Part shown: piece after piece, positions 26,705 through 34,789 of the stretch
Numbering within the stretch: the stretch's first letter is position 1
How the letters are laid out: each line of letters opens with the position of its first letter
Assembly: GCA_902786615.1 (NCBI GenBank)
Contig: CADADE010000010.1
Location: 33,092 to 97,091, forward strand
DNA from: Oscillospiraceae bacterium
GTDB taxonomy: Bacteria > Bacillota_A > Clostridia > Oscillospirales > Oscillospiraceae
Reading direction: 5' to 3'
Length of the DNA stretch: 64,000 nucleotides
The notes under the pieces: model-generated
Database searches by the model: none
What the model was told of the DNA's origin: nothing
The model's input: only the letters and a program-made list of their open reading frames with translations
Program-made: the position numbers and the translations under genes

Positions 26705-27031
26705 TTATCTCCAGATCATGTTGTTGACCAGGTTCTGCACCTCGTCAGGGTTGTAGCCCGCGGCGAGAAGATTGGCGCGGCGGGCGGCGTTGTCGCCGTA
26801 CTTGCCGTTGATGACGTCGTTTGCGACGGGGCCGTAGCCCTTCCACAGGGCGTTGACCAGCGCCTGCACCTCACTGTAATTATAGCCCGCGGCGGTCAAC
26901 AGCTTCTTGCGCTCCTCACCGGCGCTGTACTTGCCGGCCAGAACGTCATAGGCTGCCGCCAGATTTGCGGTGACGCCGCCGGAGACATTGTCCAGCTGCT
27001 GCTCGTCCATCAGTTTCTTTTCTTCGCTCAT
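26705..27031 (-). CDS. Small protein: double-glycine-type leader plus two Cpl-7 (CW_7) repeats
   Basis: The 108-residue product has three parts. Residues 1-19 (MSEEKKLMDEQQLDNVSGG) look like a double-glycine leader of the kind removed by C39-peptidase ABC exporters. Residues 28-62 and 71-105 are two 35-residue repeats that align with each other (GKYSAGEERKKLLTAAGYNY and GKYGDNAARRANLLAAGYNP) and resemble the CW_7 repeat of Cpl-7 lysozyme, which binds muropeptide. There is no catalytic domain. Start ATG follows AAGGAGG; own promoter and terminator. No exporter or immunity gene is next to it. It could be a secreted cell-wall binding peptide, bacteriocin-like or a signal; function is inferred. 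Confidence 0.8.
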   Translation of the reverse strand: MSEEKKLMDEQQLDNVSGGVTANLAAAYDVLAGKYSAGEERKKLLTAAGYNYSEVQALVNALWKGYGPVANDVINGKYGDNAARRANLLAAGYNPDEVQNLVNNMIWR

Positions 27032-27083
27032 TTTATATCATCCTCCTTGTTATTCGTCTTGTTTCCTTTTCCAGGTCAGGCGT

Positions 27084-27112
27084 ATTATAACAAAGATCGC
27101 GGAAAAAGTCTA
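27084..27112 (-). promoter_or_regulatory. Promoter of the Cpl-7 repeat gene
   Basis: TAGACT (27107-27112) and perfect TATAAT (27084-27089), 17 bases apart on the minus strand, about 50 bases upstream of the ATG. A monocistronic unit. Confidence 0.7.
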
Positions 27113-27145
27113 CAGCGCGGGCGCTTAAGAATTGTGAAGCTTCGT

Positions 27146-27517
27146 TTATTCTCCCTTGTCTTTTGGTTTACATAACATAGAAACAATCAGGCCAGCCACA
27201 ACCGCCGCGCCGAGGCCGGCGGAGGCGGCGGTGAACTCGCCGGAGAAGACGCCGAGCAGACCCTTCTCCCCCACCGCCTCGCGCACACCCCTGGCGATGG
27301 CATTGCCGAAGCCGGTGAGCGGCACCGTCGCCCCGGCTCCGGCCCACGAAGCAAAGGGGCCGTAAAGGCCCAGCGCACCGAGGATCACACCCGCCACCAC
27401 ATAGCTTGTGAGGATGCGGGCCGGGGTGAGCTTCGTGTAGTCGATCAGAAGCTGTCCGATCACGCAGAGCGCGCCCCCGACGACAAACGCCTTCAGATAC
27501 GGGACCAGCACGCTCAC
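27146..27517 (-). CDS. spoVAE: Stage V sporulation protein AE
   Basis: A 123-residue membrane protein with FVVGGALCVIGQLLIDYTKLTPARILTSYVV and PLTGFGNAIARGV, typical SpoVAE sequences. With SpoVAC and SpoVAD it moves dipicolinic acid into the forespore. The start is the GTG at 27517 that overlaps the spoVAD stop (GTGTGA), with GGAGGGAG upstream; the longer reading would lie inside spoVAD. Four membrane helices are evident. Confidence 0.93.
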   Translation of the reverse strand: MSVLVPYLKAFVVGGALCVIGQLLIDYTKLTPARILTSYVVAGVILGALGLYGPFASWAGAGATVPLTGFGNAIARGVREAVGEKGLLGVFSGEFTAASAGLGAAVVAGLIVSMLCKPKDKGE

Positions 27518-28527
27518 ACCCGCTCCCTCCTCTCGATGGTCACGGCATGGCAGACGCCGGGGATGCTGCACCCCTGCTGACAGGTGAGCGGCGACATGAG
27601 CGCCCCGGTGCCCGCGAAGAGCACACGGTTCCAGACGCCCCGCTCCATGGCCGGGAGAATGTGTCCCGCGAGCACTGCGGCGGAGCAGCCGCAGCCCGAG
27701 CCGCCCGCGTGTACATCCTGGGTCACAAGGTCATACATCAGCACCCCGCAGTCGAGGTATTTGATCCCCGGGTCAAGTCCCTCCTTCTGCAGAAGATCCT
27801 GCAGAATGTCGTGTCCCAGCGCGCCGAGATCGCCGGTGAAGACCGCGTCGTAGTCGGCAAAATCCCGGCCCGTGTCGTCAAAGTGGGCAAGGATGGTGTC
27901 ACAGGCCGCAGGGGCCATAGCCGCGCCCATGTTGTTGGCGTCCGTGACTCCGGCGTCCACCACGCGCCCCGGCGTCACATGGGTCAGGCGCAGGGCCTCG
28001 GTCTCGTTTGCCAGCAGAACGGCCCCGGCCCCCGTCACCGTCCACTGGGAGCTGGGCGTGCGCTGCCCGCCGTACTCCAGCGGGAAGCGGTACTGCCGCT
28101 CCGCTGCGCAAAAGTGGGAGCCTGTGAAGGCCAGAGCGCCGGACGCCCCGCCTCCGTCGAGCAGGAGCGCGGCGAGGGCCAGCCCCTCCGCCATGGTGGA
28201 GCAGGCCCCGTAGAGGCCGAGGTAGGGCACGCTGCGGTCCTTGACCGCGAAGGCTGAGCTGACGCATTGATTTAAGAGATCGCCGCCGAGGATCACGTCC
28301 GGCTTCGCACCGTCCGCCTTTTGCAGACAGTGGTCGATGCACCTGCCCAGCATGGCGGTCTCCGCCTTCTCCCAGCTGTCCTGCCCGAAATAGGAGTCCG
28401 CCGATATCTCATCGAAGCATTTTTTCAAGGGGCCCGCGCCCTCCTTGCCGCCGACTACCGCCGCACAGGCGGCGACGCCCGGGCGGCTCTCCAGAACCAG
28501 CGTCCGCTTCCCGATCCGTTTTGCCAC
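27514..28527 (-). CDS. spoVAD: Stage V sporulation protein AD
   Basis: A 337-residue thiolase-like protein that binds dipicolinic acid on the membrane. GLYGACSTMAEGLALAALLLDGG and the end segment CQQGCSIPGVCHAVTIER are SpoVAD hallmarks. Start is GTG at 28527 with AAAGG upstream. It is followed by overlapping spoVAE, but spoVAC, normally immediately upstream, is missing here; the upstream gene is a kinase-like gene with a terminator between. Evidence for endospore formation in this organism. Confidence 0.94.
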   Translation of the reverse strand: MAKRIGKRTLVLESRPGVAACAAVVGGKEGAGPLKKCFDEISADSYFGQDSWEKAETAMLGRCIDHCLQKADGAKPDVILGGDLLNQCVSSAFAVKDRSVPYLGLYGACSTMAEGLALAALLLDGGGASGALAFTGSHFCAAERQYRFPLEYGGQRTPSSQWTVTGAGAVLLANETEALRLTHVTPGRVVDAGVTDANNMGAAMAPAACDTILAHFDDTGRDFADYDAVFTGDLGALGHDILQDLLQKEGLDPGIKYLDCGVLMYDLVTQDVHAGGSGCGCSAAVLAGHILPAMERGVWNRVLFAGTGALMSPLTCQQGCSIPGVCHAVTIERRERV

Positions 28528-28581
28528 AAAACCACACCTTTCGTTTTTTGCTTTTATTTTGCCCCGGTGCGGTCTTAAAAT

Positions 28582-28636
28582 GCAAAACGCCCGATGAAAC
28601 GCAGTTTTTACGTTTCATCGGGCGTTCGGTTTTTCT
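28582..28636. terminator. Terminator between the cytidylate-kinase-like gene and spoVAD
   Basis: A 16-pair hairpin AACGCCCGATGAAACG/CGTTTCATCGGGCGTT with T-rich flanks on both strands. It separates the kinase-like gene from spoVAD on the minus strand. Confidence 0.75.
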
Positions 28637-28639
28637 TTT

Positions 28640-29233
28640 TTATTTTTTCTCCACGGCTTTGATGTACTCCTCAATGGTACGGACGGCGCCGTCCACGCCC
28701 ACGCGGGCCACGTTGATGCAAAGGTCATAGCAGTTGACGTCGCCCCAGGACTGGTCGGTGTAGTAGCGATAGTAGCTGCCGCGATCCTTGTCGACAGTCT
28801 TGACAAGCTTTTTGGCCTGATCCTCCGTGAGACCCTTGCGCTCCATCATCGCCTTGACGCGGAAAGGATAATCCGCTGTGATGAACACGCGCACAAGATC
28901 CTCCCGATTGCGCAGCACATAGTCCGCGCAGCGGCCCACAAACACCGCGTCCCCCTCGGACGCCAGGCGGCGGATCGTATCGAACTGGGCGGAAGCGATC
29001 TGCATATTCAGGCGGAAGCCCTCATCCATGCCGAAAAACTGCATGCCCGGCGAGAGAAAGGGTGACACGCGCTTTTCATCATAGGAGCGCACGACCTCCG
29101 GGCTCAGGTTGGAGTCCCTGGCCGTGTGGTCGACGATGGCCTTGCTGTAGCAGGGGATCGAGAGCTGATCAGCCAGGGCCTGAGCAACTGCGTGGCCGTT
29201 GCTGCCGTGCTGTCTGCCGATGGTTATAATCAT
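28640..29233 (-). CDS. Cytidylate kinase-like family protein
   Basis: A 197-residue P-loop protein of the AAA_26/cytidylate-kinase-like family. It starts MIITIGRQHGSNGHAVAQ, where GRQHGSNGH replaces a classical Walker A; VFVGRCADYVL and VFITADYPFR are the later conserved blocks. It is shorter than and different from true Cmk, so the substrate is unknown. I start at the ATG at 29233, behind GGAGGAA; the longer reading includes that site. A promoter lies at 29290-29318. It is divergent from the SpoVB-like gene. Confidence 0.85.
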   Translation of the reverse strand: MIITIGRQHGSNGHAVAQALADQLSIPCYSKAIVDHTARDSNLSPEVVRSYDEKRVSPFLSPGMQFFGMDEGFRLNMQIASAQFDTIRRLASEGDAVFVGRCADYVLRNREDLVRVFITADYPFRVKAMMERKGLTEDQAKKLVKTVDKDRGSYYRYYTDQSWGDVNCYDLCINVARVGVDGAVRTIEEYIKAVEKK

Positions 29234-29289
29234 AAAGTATTCCTCCAATCATGGTGCGTCACAGACGCCGGGATCTGTATTATGTGCAT

Positions 29290-29318
29290 AGAATAACACC
29301 GCGCCGCGCTGTTTTCAA
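29290..29318 (-). promoter_or_regulatory. Promoter of the cytidylate-kinase-like gene
   Basis: TTGAAA (29313-29318) and TATTCT (29290-29295), spacer 17, on the minus strand. Confidence 0.55.
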
Positions 29319-29412
29319 GCATTTTGCGCAAAGGCAGCGCAAATCGCGGGACAAGTGGTGGCGCGAGCGCGCATAGACTGTACCCACGGGAAAGACAGGA
29401 GGGATGCAGCCT

Positions 29413-30819
29413 ATGAAGCGGGTTCTGGTTTACAATACGGCGCTGCTGACGGCGTCCTCGCTCTTGATGAGCGGGATCGCCATGGCCTTTCAGGTGTGGC
29501 TGGCGGGGAAAATCGGCTCCGCCGGGATCGGGCTCTATCAGCTCGTGCTGTCGGTGACGAATCTCTGCGCCACCTTTGCCATCTCCGGCATCCGCTTTGC
29601 CTCCACCCGCCTGGTAGCCGAGGAGCTGGGTCTCGCGCGGCCGGGCGGCGTGCGCGCCGCGATGGGGCGCTGCCTGCGCTACGGGGCCATTTTCGGCTGC
29701 GCCGCCGCGGCAGTCCTCTGGGCGCTTGCCGAGCCGATCGGCTTTCTCTGGATCGGGGACGCGCGGACGGTTTTTCCCCTGCGTCTGTCCGCTGTCAGCA
29801 TGCCGTGCATTGCGCTCTGCGCCTCCATGTCCGGCTACTTCACAGCCTGCGGCCGGGTGTGGAAGCCGACGCTGGTGCACCTGCTCGAGCAGCTCAGCGG
29901 CATTGCGCTGGTGGCGCTCTTTCTCTCCCGGGTCCCGATGGGAAACATCGAAAAAAGCTGCGCCGCCGTCACCCTTGGGCGTGTGGCGGCGGACGTGGCG
30001 AGTCTCGGTTTGATGGCGCTCTTCTATGTGTTCGACCGGCGCGCGCATTACCGGGGCGAAAATCCGGACGGGCGCCTCACCGGGCGCATGCTGCGCATTG
30101 CGGTGCCGCTGGCGCTGTCGGCCTACGCGCGAAGCGCCCTGACGACGATGCAGCATCTGCTGGTTCCGCGCGGGCTCAAGGCCGCGGGCTTTTCCGCCGA
30201 CCGCGCTCTATCCGGCTACGGCGTCATTCAGGGGATGGTGCTGCCGGTACTCTTCTTCCCCGCCTGCATCCTCGGCGCGGCGGCGGAGCTGATTGTCCCC
30301 GCGCTCACCGCCGCCCAGGTACAGGGCGACGGCGGGAGCATCCGCCGGACGGCGCGGGAGCTGCTGCGTCTGAGCGCGCTCTATTCCCTTGCGGTGACAG
30401 CTTTTCTCTATCTCTGCGCGGATGCGCTGGGCATGCTGATCTATGACAGCCGCGAGGCGGGACGCTATATCCGCATCCTCGCCCCGCTGGTGCCGTTTAT
30501 TTATACAGACATGAGCGTCGACGGCTGCCTCAAGGGGCTTGGCGAGCAGGTATGGAGCATGGGTGTCAACATTCTTGACGCGCTGCTCGGGCTGCTGCTC
30601 ACCTGGCAGCTCCTGCCGCGCCATGCCCTCGCTGCCTATATCGGTATTCTCTACGCGACGGAGCTTTTTAACTTTGTTCTGAGCCTCGGGCGGCTTATAA
30701 AAATCATGCGGCCTCTTTCGCAGTCTTGTGCTGCTGACGGCGCTCGTCGCCCCTGTGCAGGATCGGGGAAATGCGCTTATAGAGCAGGAAGGTCAGAAGC
30801 GAGTCCACCGCGCCCTTGA
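29413..30819 (+). CDS. SpoVB/MurJ-like polysaccharide flippase (MOP superfamily)
   Basis: A membrane protein with about 12-14 hydrophobic segments. The N-terminal block SLLMSGIAMAFQVWLAGKIGSAGIGLYQLV and the middle PLALSAYARSALTTMQHLLVPRGL match stage V sporulation protein B, which is needed for spore cortex, probably as a lipid-linked precursor flippase. I start at the ATG at 29413 behind AGGAGGG. Oddly the last 35 residues (after LGRLIKIMRPL) are a Cys/Arg/Pro-rich tail that overlaps the end of the convergent ribU gene by 116 bases; SpoVB proteins normally end near this point, so a lost stop codon or small frameshift is possible. Confidence 0.88.
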   Translation: MKRVLVYNTALLTASSLLMSGIAMAFQVWLAGKIGSAGIGLYQLVLSVTNLCATFAISGIRFASTRLVAEELGLARPGGVRAAMGRCLRYGAIFGCAAAAVLWALAEPIGFLWIGDARTVFPLRLSAVSMPCIALCASMSGYFTACGRVWKPTLVHLLEQLSGIALVALFLSRVPMGNIEKSCAAVTLGRVAADVASLGLMALFYVFDRRAHYRGENPDGRLTGRMLRIAVPLALSAYARSALTTMQHLLVPRGLKAAGFSADRALSGYGVIQGMVLPVLFFPACILGAAAELIVPALTAAQVQGDGGSIRRTARELLRLSALYSLAVTAFLYLCADALGMLIYDSREAGRYIRILAPLVPFIYTDMSVDGCLKGLGEQVWSMGVNILDALLGLLLTWQLLPRHALAAYIGILYATELFNFVLSLGRLIKIMRPLSQSCAADGARRPCAGSGKCAYRAGRSEASPPRP

Positions 30820-31435
30820 GCAGGTTGAAGGGCACGACCGCGAAGAGCACCAGGGTGCTGACGCTGGTGATGGAGGGATTGATCTTTGTGCCCATGCCGA
30901 TGATGGCCTCCATGGGCATACCGTAGAGGGCAGCGAACTTCGGCAGAAGATAGACCGCGTTGAAGGCGCTGCCGAACACGGTCATGATGAGGGTGCCGGT
31001 CAGCATGCCGACGAGGGCGGAACGGCGGCCGGGCTTTGCGTGATAAATCATGCTGGCCGGCAGGACGAAGGAGCAGCCCACGGCGAAGTTTGCGAAGTCG
31101 CCCACGAAGGCGGTGGAGGTACCCTTGAGCAGGAGCTTCACCAGCACCTTGAGCAGCTCTGCCGAGACGCCCGCCACGGGGCCGAGGTAAAAGGTGCAGA
31201 TCAGCACCGGGATCTCGCTCAGGTCGATTTTATAGAACGAGGGCGCGAAAAAGAGCGGGATTTCAATAAACATCAGTACGCCCGCAATCGACGCAAAAAT
31301 CGCGGTATAGGCGATATAATGGGTGTTGGAAAAGGCCTTTCGGTCCTTGACGACATATTTCTCAAAGAGCCAGGCAATGAGAAACAGCAGCGCGATCGTC
31401 CCGATGCAGGACAGTACGAAACCCAGATTTTCCAT
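30704..31435 (-). CDS. ribU: Riboflavin ECF transporter S component RibU
   Basis: A six-helix substrate-binding subunit. FFAPSFYKIDLSEIPVLICTFYLGPVAG is the RibU riboflavin-site region, and the N-terminal extra helix fits RibU of Clostridia. It works with EcfA1A2T encoded at 21.4-23.9 kb. Regulation is clear: an FMN riboswitch and a terminator precede it, so high FMN should stop transcription. Start ATG follows AAAGGAGG. Its 3' end overlaps the convergent flippase gene by 116 bases. Confidence 0.94.
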   Translation of the reverse strand: MENLGFVLSCIGTIALLFLIAWLFEKYVVKDRKAFSNTHYIAYTAIFASIAGVLMFIEIPLFFAPSFYKIDLSEIPVLICTFYLGPVAGVSAELLKVLVKLLLKGTSTAFVGDFANFAVGCSFVLPASMIYHAKPGRRSALVGMLTGTLIMTVFGSAFNAVYLLPKFAALYGMPMEAIIGMGTKINPSITSVSTLVLFAVVPFNLLKGAVDSLLTFLLYKRISPILHRGDERRQQHKTAKEAA

Positions 31436-31456
31436 TTTGTGTACCTCCTTTGGATT

Positions 31457-31492
31457 TAAAAAGAAAACACCCGAAGAATCTTCTCCGGGCGC
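31457..31492 (-). terminator. FMN-riboswitch terminator
   Basis: CCCGGAGAA-GA-TTCTTCGGG hairpin followed by TTTTCTTTTT on the minus strand, between the FMN aptamer and the ribU ribosome-binding site. Transcription stop at high FMN is expected. Confidence 0.8.
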
Positions 31493-31521
31493 AGCAAAAA
31501 GAGCCTGCGCAAAACAGCGCG

Positions 31522-31634
31522 GCTATCTTCTTCCATCCAGACTGTAACTGTCGGTACCGGAGTCACACCGGTTCAGCCAAAAGGCTCGCGGACTGTACCG
31601 CCGATCGGGAATTTCACCCTGCCCTGAAGACGGG
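31522..31634 (-). ncRNA. FMN riboswitch (RFN element)
   Basis: All the conserved RFN blocks are readable on the minus strand: AGGGCAGGGTGAAATTCCCG, GATCGGCGGT, GTCCGCGA, ACCGGTGTGA-CTCCGGTACC, GACAGTTACAGTCTGGATG and GAAGAAGAT. It is the leader of ribU; FMN binding frees the terminator that follows. Confidence 0.97.
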
Positions 31635-31637
31635 ATT

Positions 31638-31688
31638 ATTGTAGCACAGGAGATAGCTTTTGACAAGTGCTTTTTTATGGCGTACAAT
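31638..31688. promoter_or_regulatory. Divergent promoters sharing one -35 region (ribU and SLOG genes)
   Basis: Plus strand: TTGACA (31660-31665), 17 bases, TACAAT (31683-31688). Minus strand: TTGTCA (31661-31666), 17 bases, TACAAT (31638-31643). The two -35 hexamers overlap almost completely, so only one polymerase can bind at a time. The minus RNA start falls at the first bases of the FMN riboswitch. Confidence 0.8.
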
Positions 31689-31720
31689 GGGCGCAGCTTT
31701 TCACGGAGGAGGCGAGAAAC

Positions 31721-32227
31721 ACGGCTGACAGAGAGCATAGCTGCGGCTTTACCGGCCACAGGCCGCAGAAGCTGCCCTGGGGCATGAACGAGACAGACGC
31801 ACGCTGTCTTGCGCTCAAGCAGGAGCTCGCGGCGCGGCTGGACGCGATCTATGCGCTGGGTTACCGCCATTTTCTGTGCGGCATGGCCATCGGCTGCGAC
31901 ATGTACTTTGCCGAGGCCGTGCTGGCCCTTCGGAAAAAATACGGCGACGTCACGCTGGAAGCCGCGATCCCCTTCGGCGATCAGCCGGGGCGCTGGAGCG
32001 CGGAGCTGCGGCGGCGCTACAACAGGCTCATCGACAGCGCCGATAAGGTGACGGTACTGCAGTACGGCTACACCCCTGACTGCATGATGCGCCGCAACCG
32101 CTACATCGTGGATCACGCCTCCCTGCTGCTGGCCTGCTACGACGGCAGGCCAGGCGGCACCATGAGCACCATCCTCTATGCCGAGCGCAGCGAGGTCAAG
32201 GTTATCGTGGTAGAGATTGAATCATGA
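31721..32227 (+). CDS. SLOG-family (DUF1273/YpsA-like) protein with apparent ACG start
   Basis: A 168-residue Rossmann-like protein. SCGFTGHRPQKLPWG, GYRHFLCGMAIGCDMYFAEAV and PGGTMSTILYAE are the SLOG/YpsA signatures, suggesting binding of a nucleotide or nucleotide-derived ligand. YpsA homologues begin a few residues before CGFTGHRP. Here AGGAGG (31707-31712) is eight bases from an in-frame ACG (31721), and no ATG, GTG or TTG is suitably placed. An upstream in-frame GTG (31667) lies inside the promoter spacer and cannot be in the mRNA. ACG therefore looks like the start, possibly a mutated ATG. Function is unknown. Confidence 0.82.
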   Translation, partial: TADREHSCGFTGHRPQKLPWGMNETDARCLALKQELAARLDAIYALGYRHFLCGMAIGCDMYFAEAVLALRKKYGDVTLEAAIPFGDQPGRWSAELRRRYNRLIDSADKVTVLQYGYTPDCMMRRNRYIVDHASLLLACYDGRPGGTMSTILYAERSEVKVIVVEIES

Positions 32228-32253
32228 CAATTCTCCCCCTTTCTGCATACAAT
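32224..32253 (+). promoter_or_regulatory. Possible promoter of the P-loop ATPase gene
   Basis: ATGACA (32224-32229) and TACAAT (32248-32253), spacer 18, just upstream of the TTG start at 32276. Confidence 0.4.
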
Positions 32254-32275
32254 ACAGCAGGAAGGGGGAGCAACT

Positions 32276-33232
32276 TTGGATCAGACATTCTTTCTCGCGG
32301 CAAACTCCGGGCAAGGTTTCACTTCGCTCTACGACGGGTTCCCCGGCGAAGGGCAGTTTTTGCATATCATCAAGGGCGGCCCGGGGACGGGCAAATCCGG
32401 CTTCATGCGGCGCATCCGCGAGGCGGCGCAGGCGCGGGGGCTCGACACCGTGAGTATCCTCTGCTCCGGCGACCCGGACTCGCTGGACGGCCTGAGCGTC
32501 CCGGCTCTCGGGCAGGCCTGGGTGGACGGCACCGCGCCCCATGTGCGCGAGCCGCGGCTTTTCGGCGCGGATGCAGATTATGTTAACCTTGGTTTCTATT
32601 GCCGCCTGCCGCTCAGCGAGGCTGACCGCGCAAAGGCGCTGGCGCTGAACCGGGCATATAAGGAGCAATACAGCCGTGCCTATGCCCATCTTGAAGCGGC
32701 TGCGGCGCTCGAGGCGGGCGAGGAATTGCAGGATGCGCAGATCACACAGGATCAGCTGCGGCGGGTGAGGAAGCTCCTGGACGCCTTCCCCGATCGCACG
32801 GAGGGCTGTGCGGTGGAAAAGCGCTTTATCTCTGCCATCTCCTGTAAAGGGCCGCTGTTTCTCGGCGATAGTGTAAACTCATTATGTAAACAGATTTATC
32901 ATCTGCGCGGCAGCGCGGTTCTCGAACAGACTGCGGCTATAGCAAAGCGCAAGTGCGGCCGTGTGATACTCTGCCCGCGCCCGCTCAGGCCGGGACAGCT
33001 GGAGGCGGTGCTGCTGCCGGAGCTTTCCCTGGCGTTTCTGCGCGCCCCCGCGCCGCTGATGGTGCCCGCCGGGGAGCGGCTGTTGAGCGGCGAGGCGCTG
33101 TCCGCCGCTCTGGAGGCGCTGCGCGCAGCCAAGACCCTGCACGACAAGCTGGAGGCTGTCTACCGCCCCTATATGGATTTCGACGCGCTGACAGGATTTA
33201 CGGAAGAATACGTGGAAAGGCTTTGGTCATAA
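32276..33232 (+). CDS. P-loop ATPase of unknown function (PRK06851-like)
   Basis: A 318-residue protein with a Walker A motif GGPGTGKSGFMRRI at about residues 40-55, preceded by FPGEGQFLHIIK. It resembles an uncharacterised Firmicutes ATPase group in which the full form has two P-loops; here a second, weaker nucleotide-binding-like segment (ISCKGPLFLGDSVNSLCKQI) appears in the second half without a proper GKS/T. Start is TTG at 32276, with GGGGGAG ten bases upstream. No partner gene points to a function. It follows the SLOG gene by about 50 bases and could be co-transcribed. Confidence 0.72.
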   Translation: MDQTFFLAANSGQGFTSLYDGFPGEGQFLHIIKGGPGTGKSGFMRRIREAAQARGLDTVSILCSGDPDSLDGLSVPALGQAWVDGTAPHVREPRLFGADADYVNLGFYCRLPLSEADRAKALALNRAYKEQYSRAYAHLEAAAALEAGEELQDAQITQDQLRRVRKLLDAFPDRTEGCAVEKRFISAISCKGPLFLGDSVNSLCKQIYHLRGSAVLEQTAAIAKRKCGRVILCPRPLRPGQLEAVLLPELSLAFLRAPAPLMVPAGERLLSGEALSAALEALRAAKTLHDKLEAVYRPYMDFDALTGFTEEYVERLWS

Positions 33233-33247
33233 CGCCGTTAGGGAAAC

Positions 33248-33284
33248 GCAAAAATCCCCGGACACACGTCCGGGGATCATTTTG
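33248..33284. terminator. Bidirectional terminator between P-loop ATPase and DnaJ-like genes
   Basis: ATCCCCGGAC-ACAC-GTCCGGGGAT with CATTTTGC on the plus side and TTTTTGC on the minus side. Confidence 0.8.
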
Positions 33285-33289
33285 CATAT

Positions 33290-33958
33290 TCAGCAGCAGA
33301 AAATCAGCGGTAGACCGCAGCGACCGCCGGTGCAGATCGACGCGGCGCACAGGCCAAGCCACAGGGGGTTGAGATTCAGCGAACGGGCATAGCCGCCGGA
33401 GTAATCCTCATAGAAGTCCCCGCCGCTCTGCAGCTGCTCAAGCAGCCGTCGGTAATCGGGATTGCTGCGATCCATGGAAACCGCGCGCTTGGCATGCTCC
33501 AGCGCCGCCACCTTGTTGCCCATGTACATGTTCGCGCCGGCGGAGAGATAGTACCACCGGCCGTCCCGCTCCTCCTTCGGTACGCCGGAGAGGGCGTTGA
33601 GCGCCTCGCGGTACATGCCGTTGCGGATAAAGTTCATGGCGGCGGTATATTCGCTGCGCTCGGTCTGGCGGGCCTGGGCGTTCTGACCAGCCCAGTGCTG
33701 TTGTTGGTAGGCCACACCCGCGCCATAGGGTCCGTATGGGCCGTAGCCCTGGGGACCGTAGGCCGTGGAGCCGGGGATATTGCCGCTTTTGATCTGGTCA
33801 TAGGCGGTGTTGATGTCGTTCATCTTCTCAGCGGCCTTCGGGTCGTCGGGATTGAGATCGGGGTGATATTTCTTTGTCAGGTCACGGTAGGCCTTCTTGA
33901 TCTCCTCGTCAGAGGCGTCCGGCGACACACCCAATACCTTATACGGATCCTGAACCAT
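33290..33958 (-). CDS. J-domain protein with TPR-like C-terminal part
   Basis: Residues 1-60 are a J domain ([23 protein letters not shown] motif in KKYHPDLNP) that stimulates a DnaK-type chaperone. A Gly/Tyr/Pro-rich linker ([15 protein letters not shown]) follows, then a helical TPR-like section ([23 protein letters not shown]) and a short hydrophobic, Cys-rich C-terminus. Zinc-finger and substrate domains of DnaJ proper are missing. ATG at 33958 matches the usual J-domain start; a GTG five codons upstream is an alternative. It overlaps the end of the DUF5685 gene by 20 bases; the pairing of these two genes is common in Clostridia. Confidence 0.88.
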   Translation of the reverse strand: MVQDPYKVLGVSPDASDEEIKKAYRDLTKKYHPDLNPDDPKAAEKMNDINTAYDQIKSGNIPGSTAYGPQGYGPYGPYGAGVAYQQQHWAGQNAQARQTERSEYTAAMNFIRNGMYREALNALSGVPKEERDGRWYYLSAGANMYMGNKVAALEHAKRAVSMDRSNPDYRRLLEQLQSGGDFYEDYSGGYARSLNLNPLWLGLCAASICTGGRCGLPLIFCC

Positions 33959-34781
33959 TTTCGGGTCCCTCACAATATTTTTGATTATACGCCGCCCAGA
34001 GGCCGACGCACAGGATGTTTTTCATCAGGTTTGCGTCCTGCAGTAGGGGCAGACGGTCGAAAAAGTACACGCACTCGCCCAGCTGCATGCGCAGGATGTC
34101 ACGGAAGCGTTCCTCGTTCTCGGGGTCACCCCGCAGGCTCAGAAAGGGGTTATAGCGCTTGCGCTCTGCGTCCTCGTCCAGATCCATGGCCGCATCCAGC
34201 AGATAGAGAAAGCGGCCCAGAGCGTCGCCCATGCGTCTGAGCGTCTCCGCCCAGCGATCCTCTTTGTACACGAAGATTTCCCGCATCATCTTGCCGAAGC
34301 AGGCCGCCGCGGCGTCCGGGTCCTCGCGCCCCGCCTGCTCGATAGCGGAAAGCTCGTCCAGCGCCTCCTCGATAGCGGCGCACTGGCGGGGGTAGCGTTC
34401 GCGCACCTTCTCATAGCCGGGGCGCAGGGTCTTCGCCTCGGACCAGGCGATCAGGCTTTTATCGTCCTTCCAGTCGTCAAGGCATTTGAGATAGGCCATG
34501 GCGATGTTCATATTGGCTGCGTAATCCGAAAGCTCGCTCATCACATAGGAGTGGGCCTTGATCGGATGGCGGGGGCAAGTGCTCTCCCCCGCTTCCTCCT
34601 GCGGCTCATAGAGCGAGCCGAGCAGCAGGACCAGAAAGGTCATGTCATAATTGAGCGTGAGGCGCGCCGTCTGTCCGAAGCAGCGCTTCAAACTCCGGCA
34701 GAGGCCGCAGTAGACCGCCCGGTAGCGGTCAAGCTCGCCCTCCTCCAGCACCTTTGTCGCAGCGACAAGATAACCGAACAT
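33939..34781 (-). CDS. DUF5685 family protein
   Basis: A 280-residue, mostly helical soluble protein starting [31 protein letters not shown]. The Cys pair CGLC and the later CPRHPIK, plus helical blocks such as [15 protein letters not shown], are typical of DUF5685, whose function is unknown. It may bind metal through its Cys/His residues. It lies in a three-gene minus-strand operon (zinc-ribbon membrane protein, DUF5685, J-domain protein) suggesting a chaperone-linked role, which is inference. Confidence 0.82.
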   Translation of the reverse strand: MFGYLVAATKVLEEGELDRYRAVYCGLCRSLKRCFGQTARLTLNYDMTFLVLLLGSLYEPQEEAGESTCPRHPIKAHSYVMSELSDYAANMNIAMAYLKCLDDWKDDKSLIAWSEAKTLRPGYEKVRERYPRQCAAIEEALDELSAIEQAGREDPDAAAACFGKMMREIFVYKEDRWAETLRRMGDALGRFLYLLDAAMDLDEDAERKRYNPFLSLRGDPENEERFRDILRMQLGECVYFFDRLPLLQDANLMKNILCVGLWAAYNQKYCEGPENGSGSV

Positions 34782-34789
34782 ATCTTACC

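Noticed and set aside
31667..31720. GTG start of the SLOG gene
   Set aside because: It lies between the -35 and -10 of the gene's own promoter, upstream of the transcription start.
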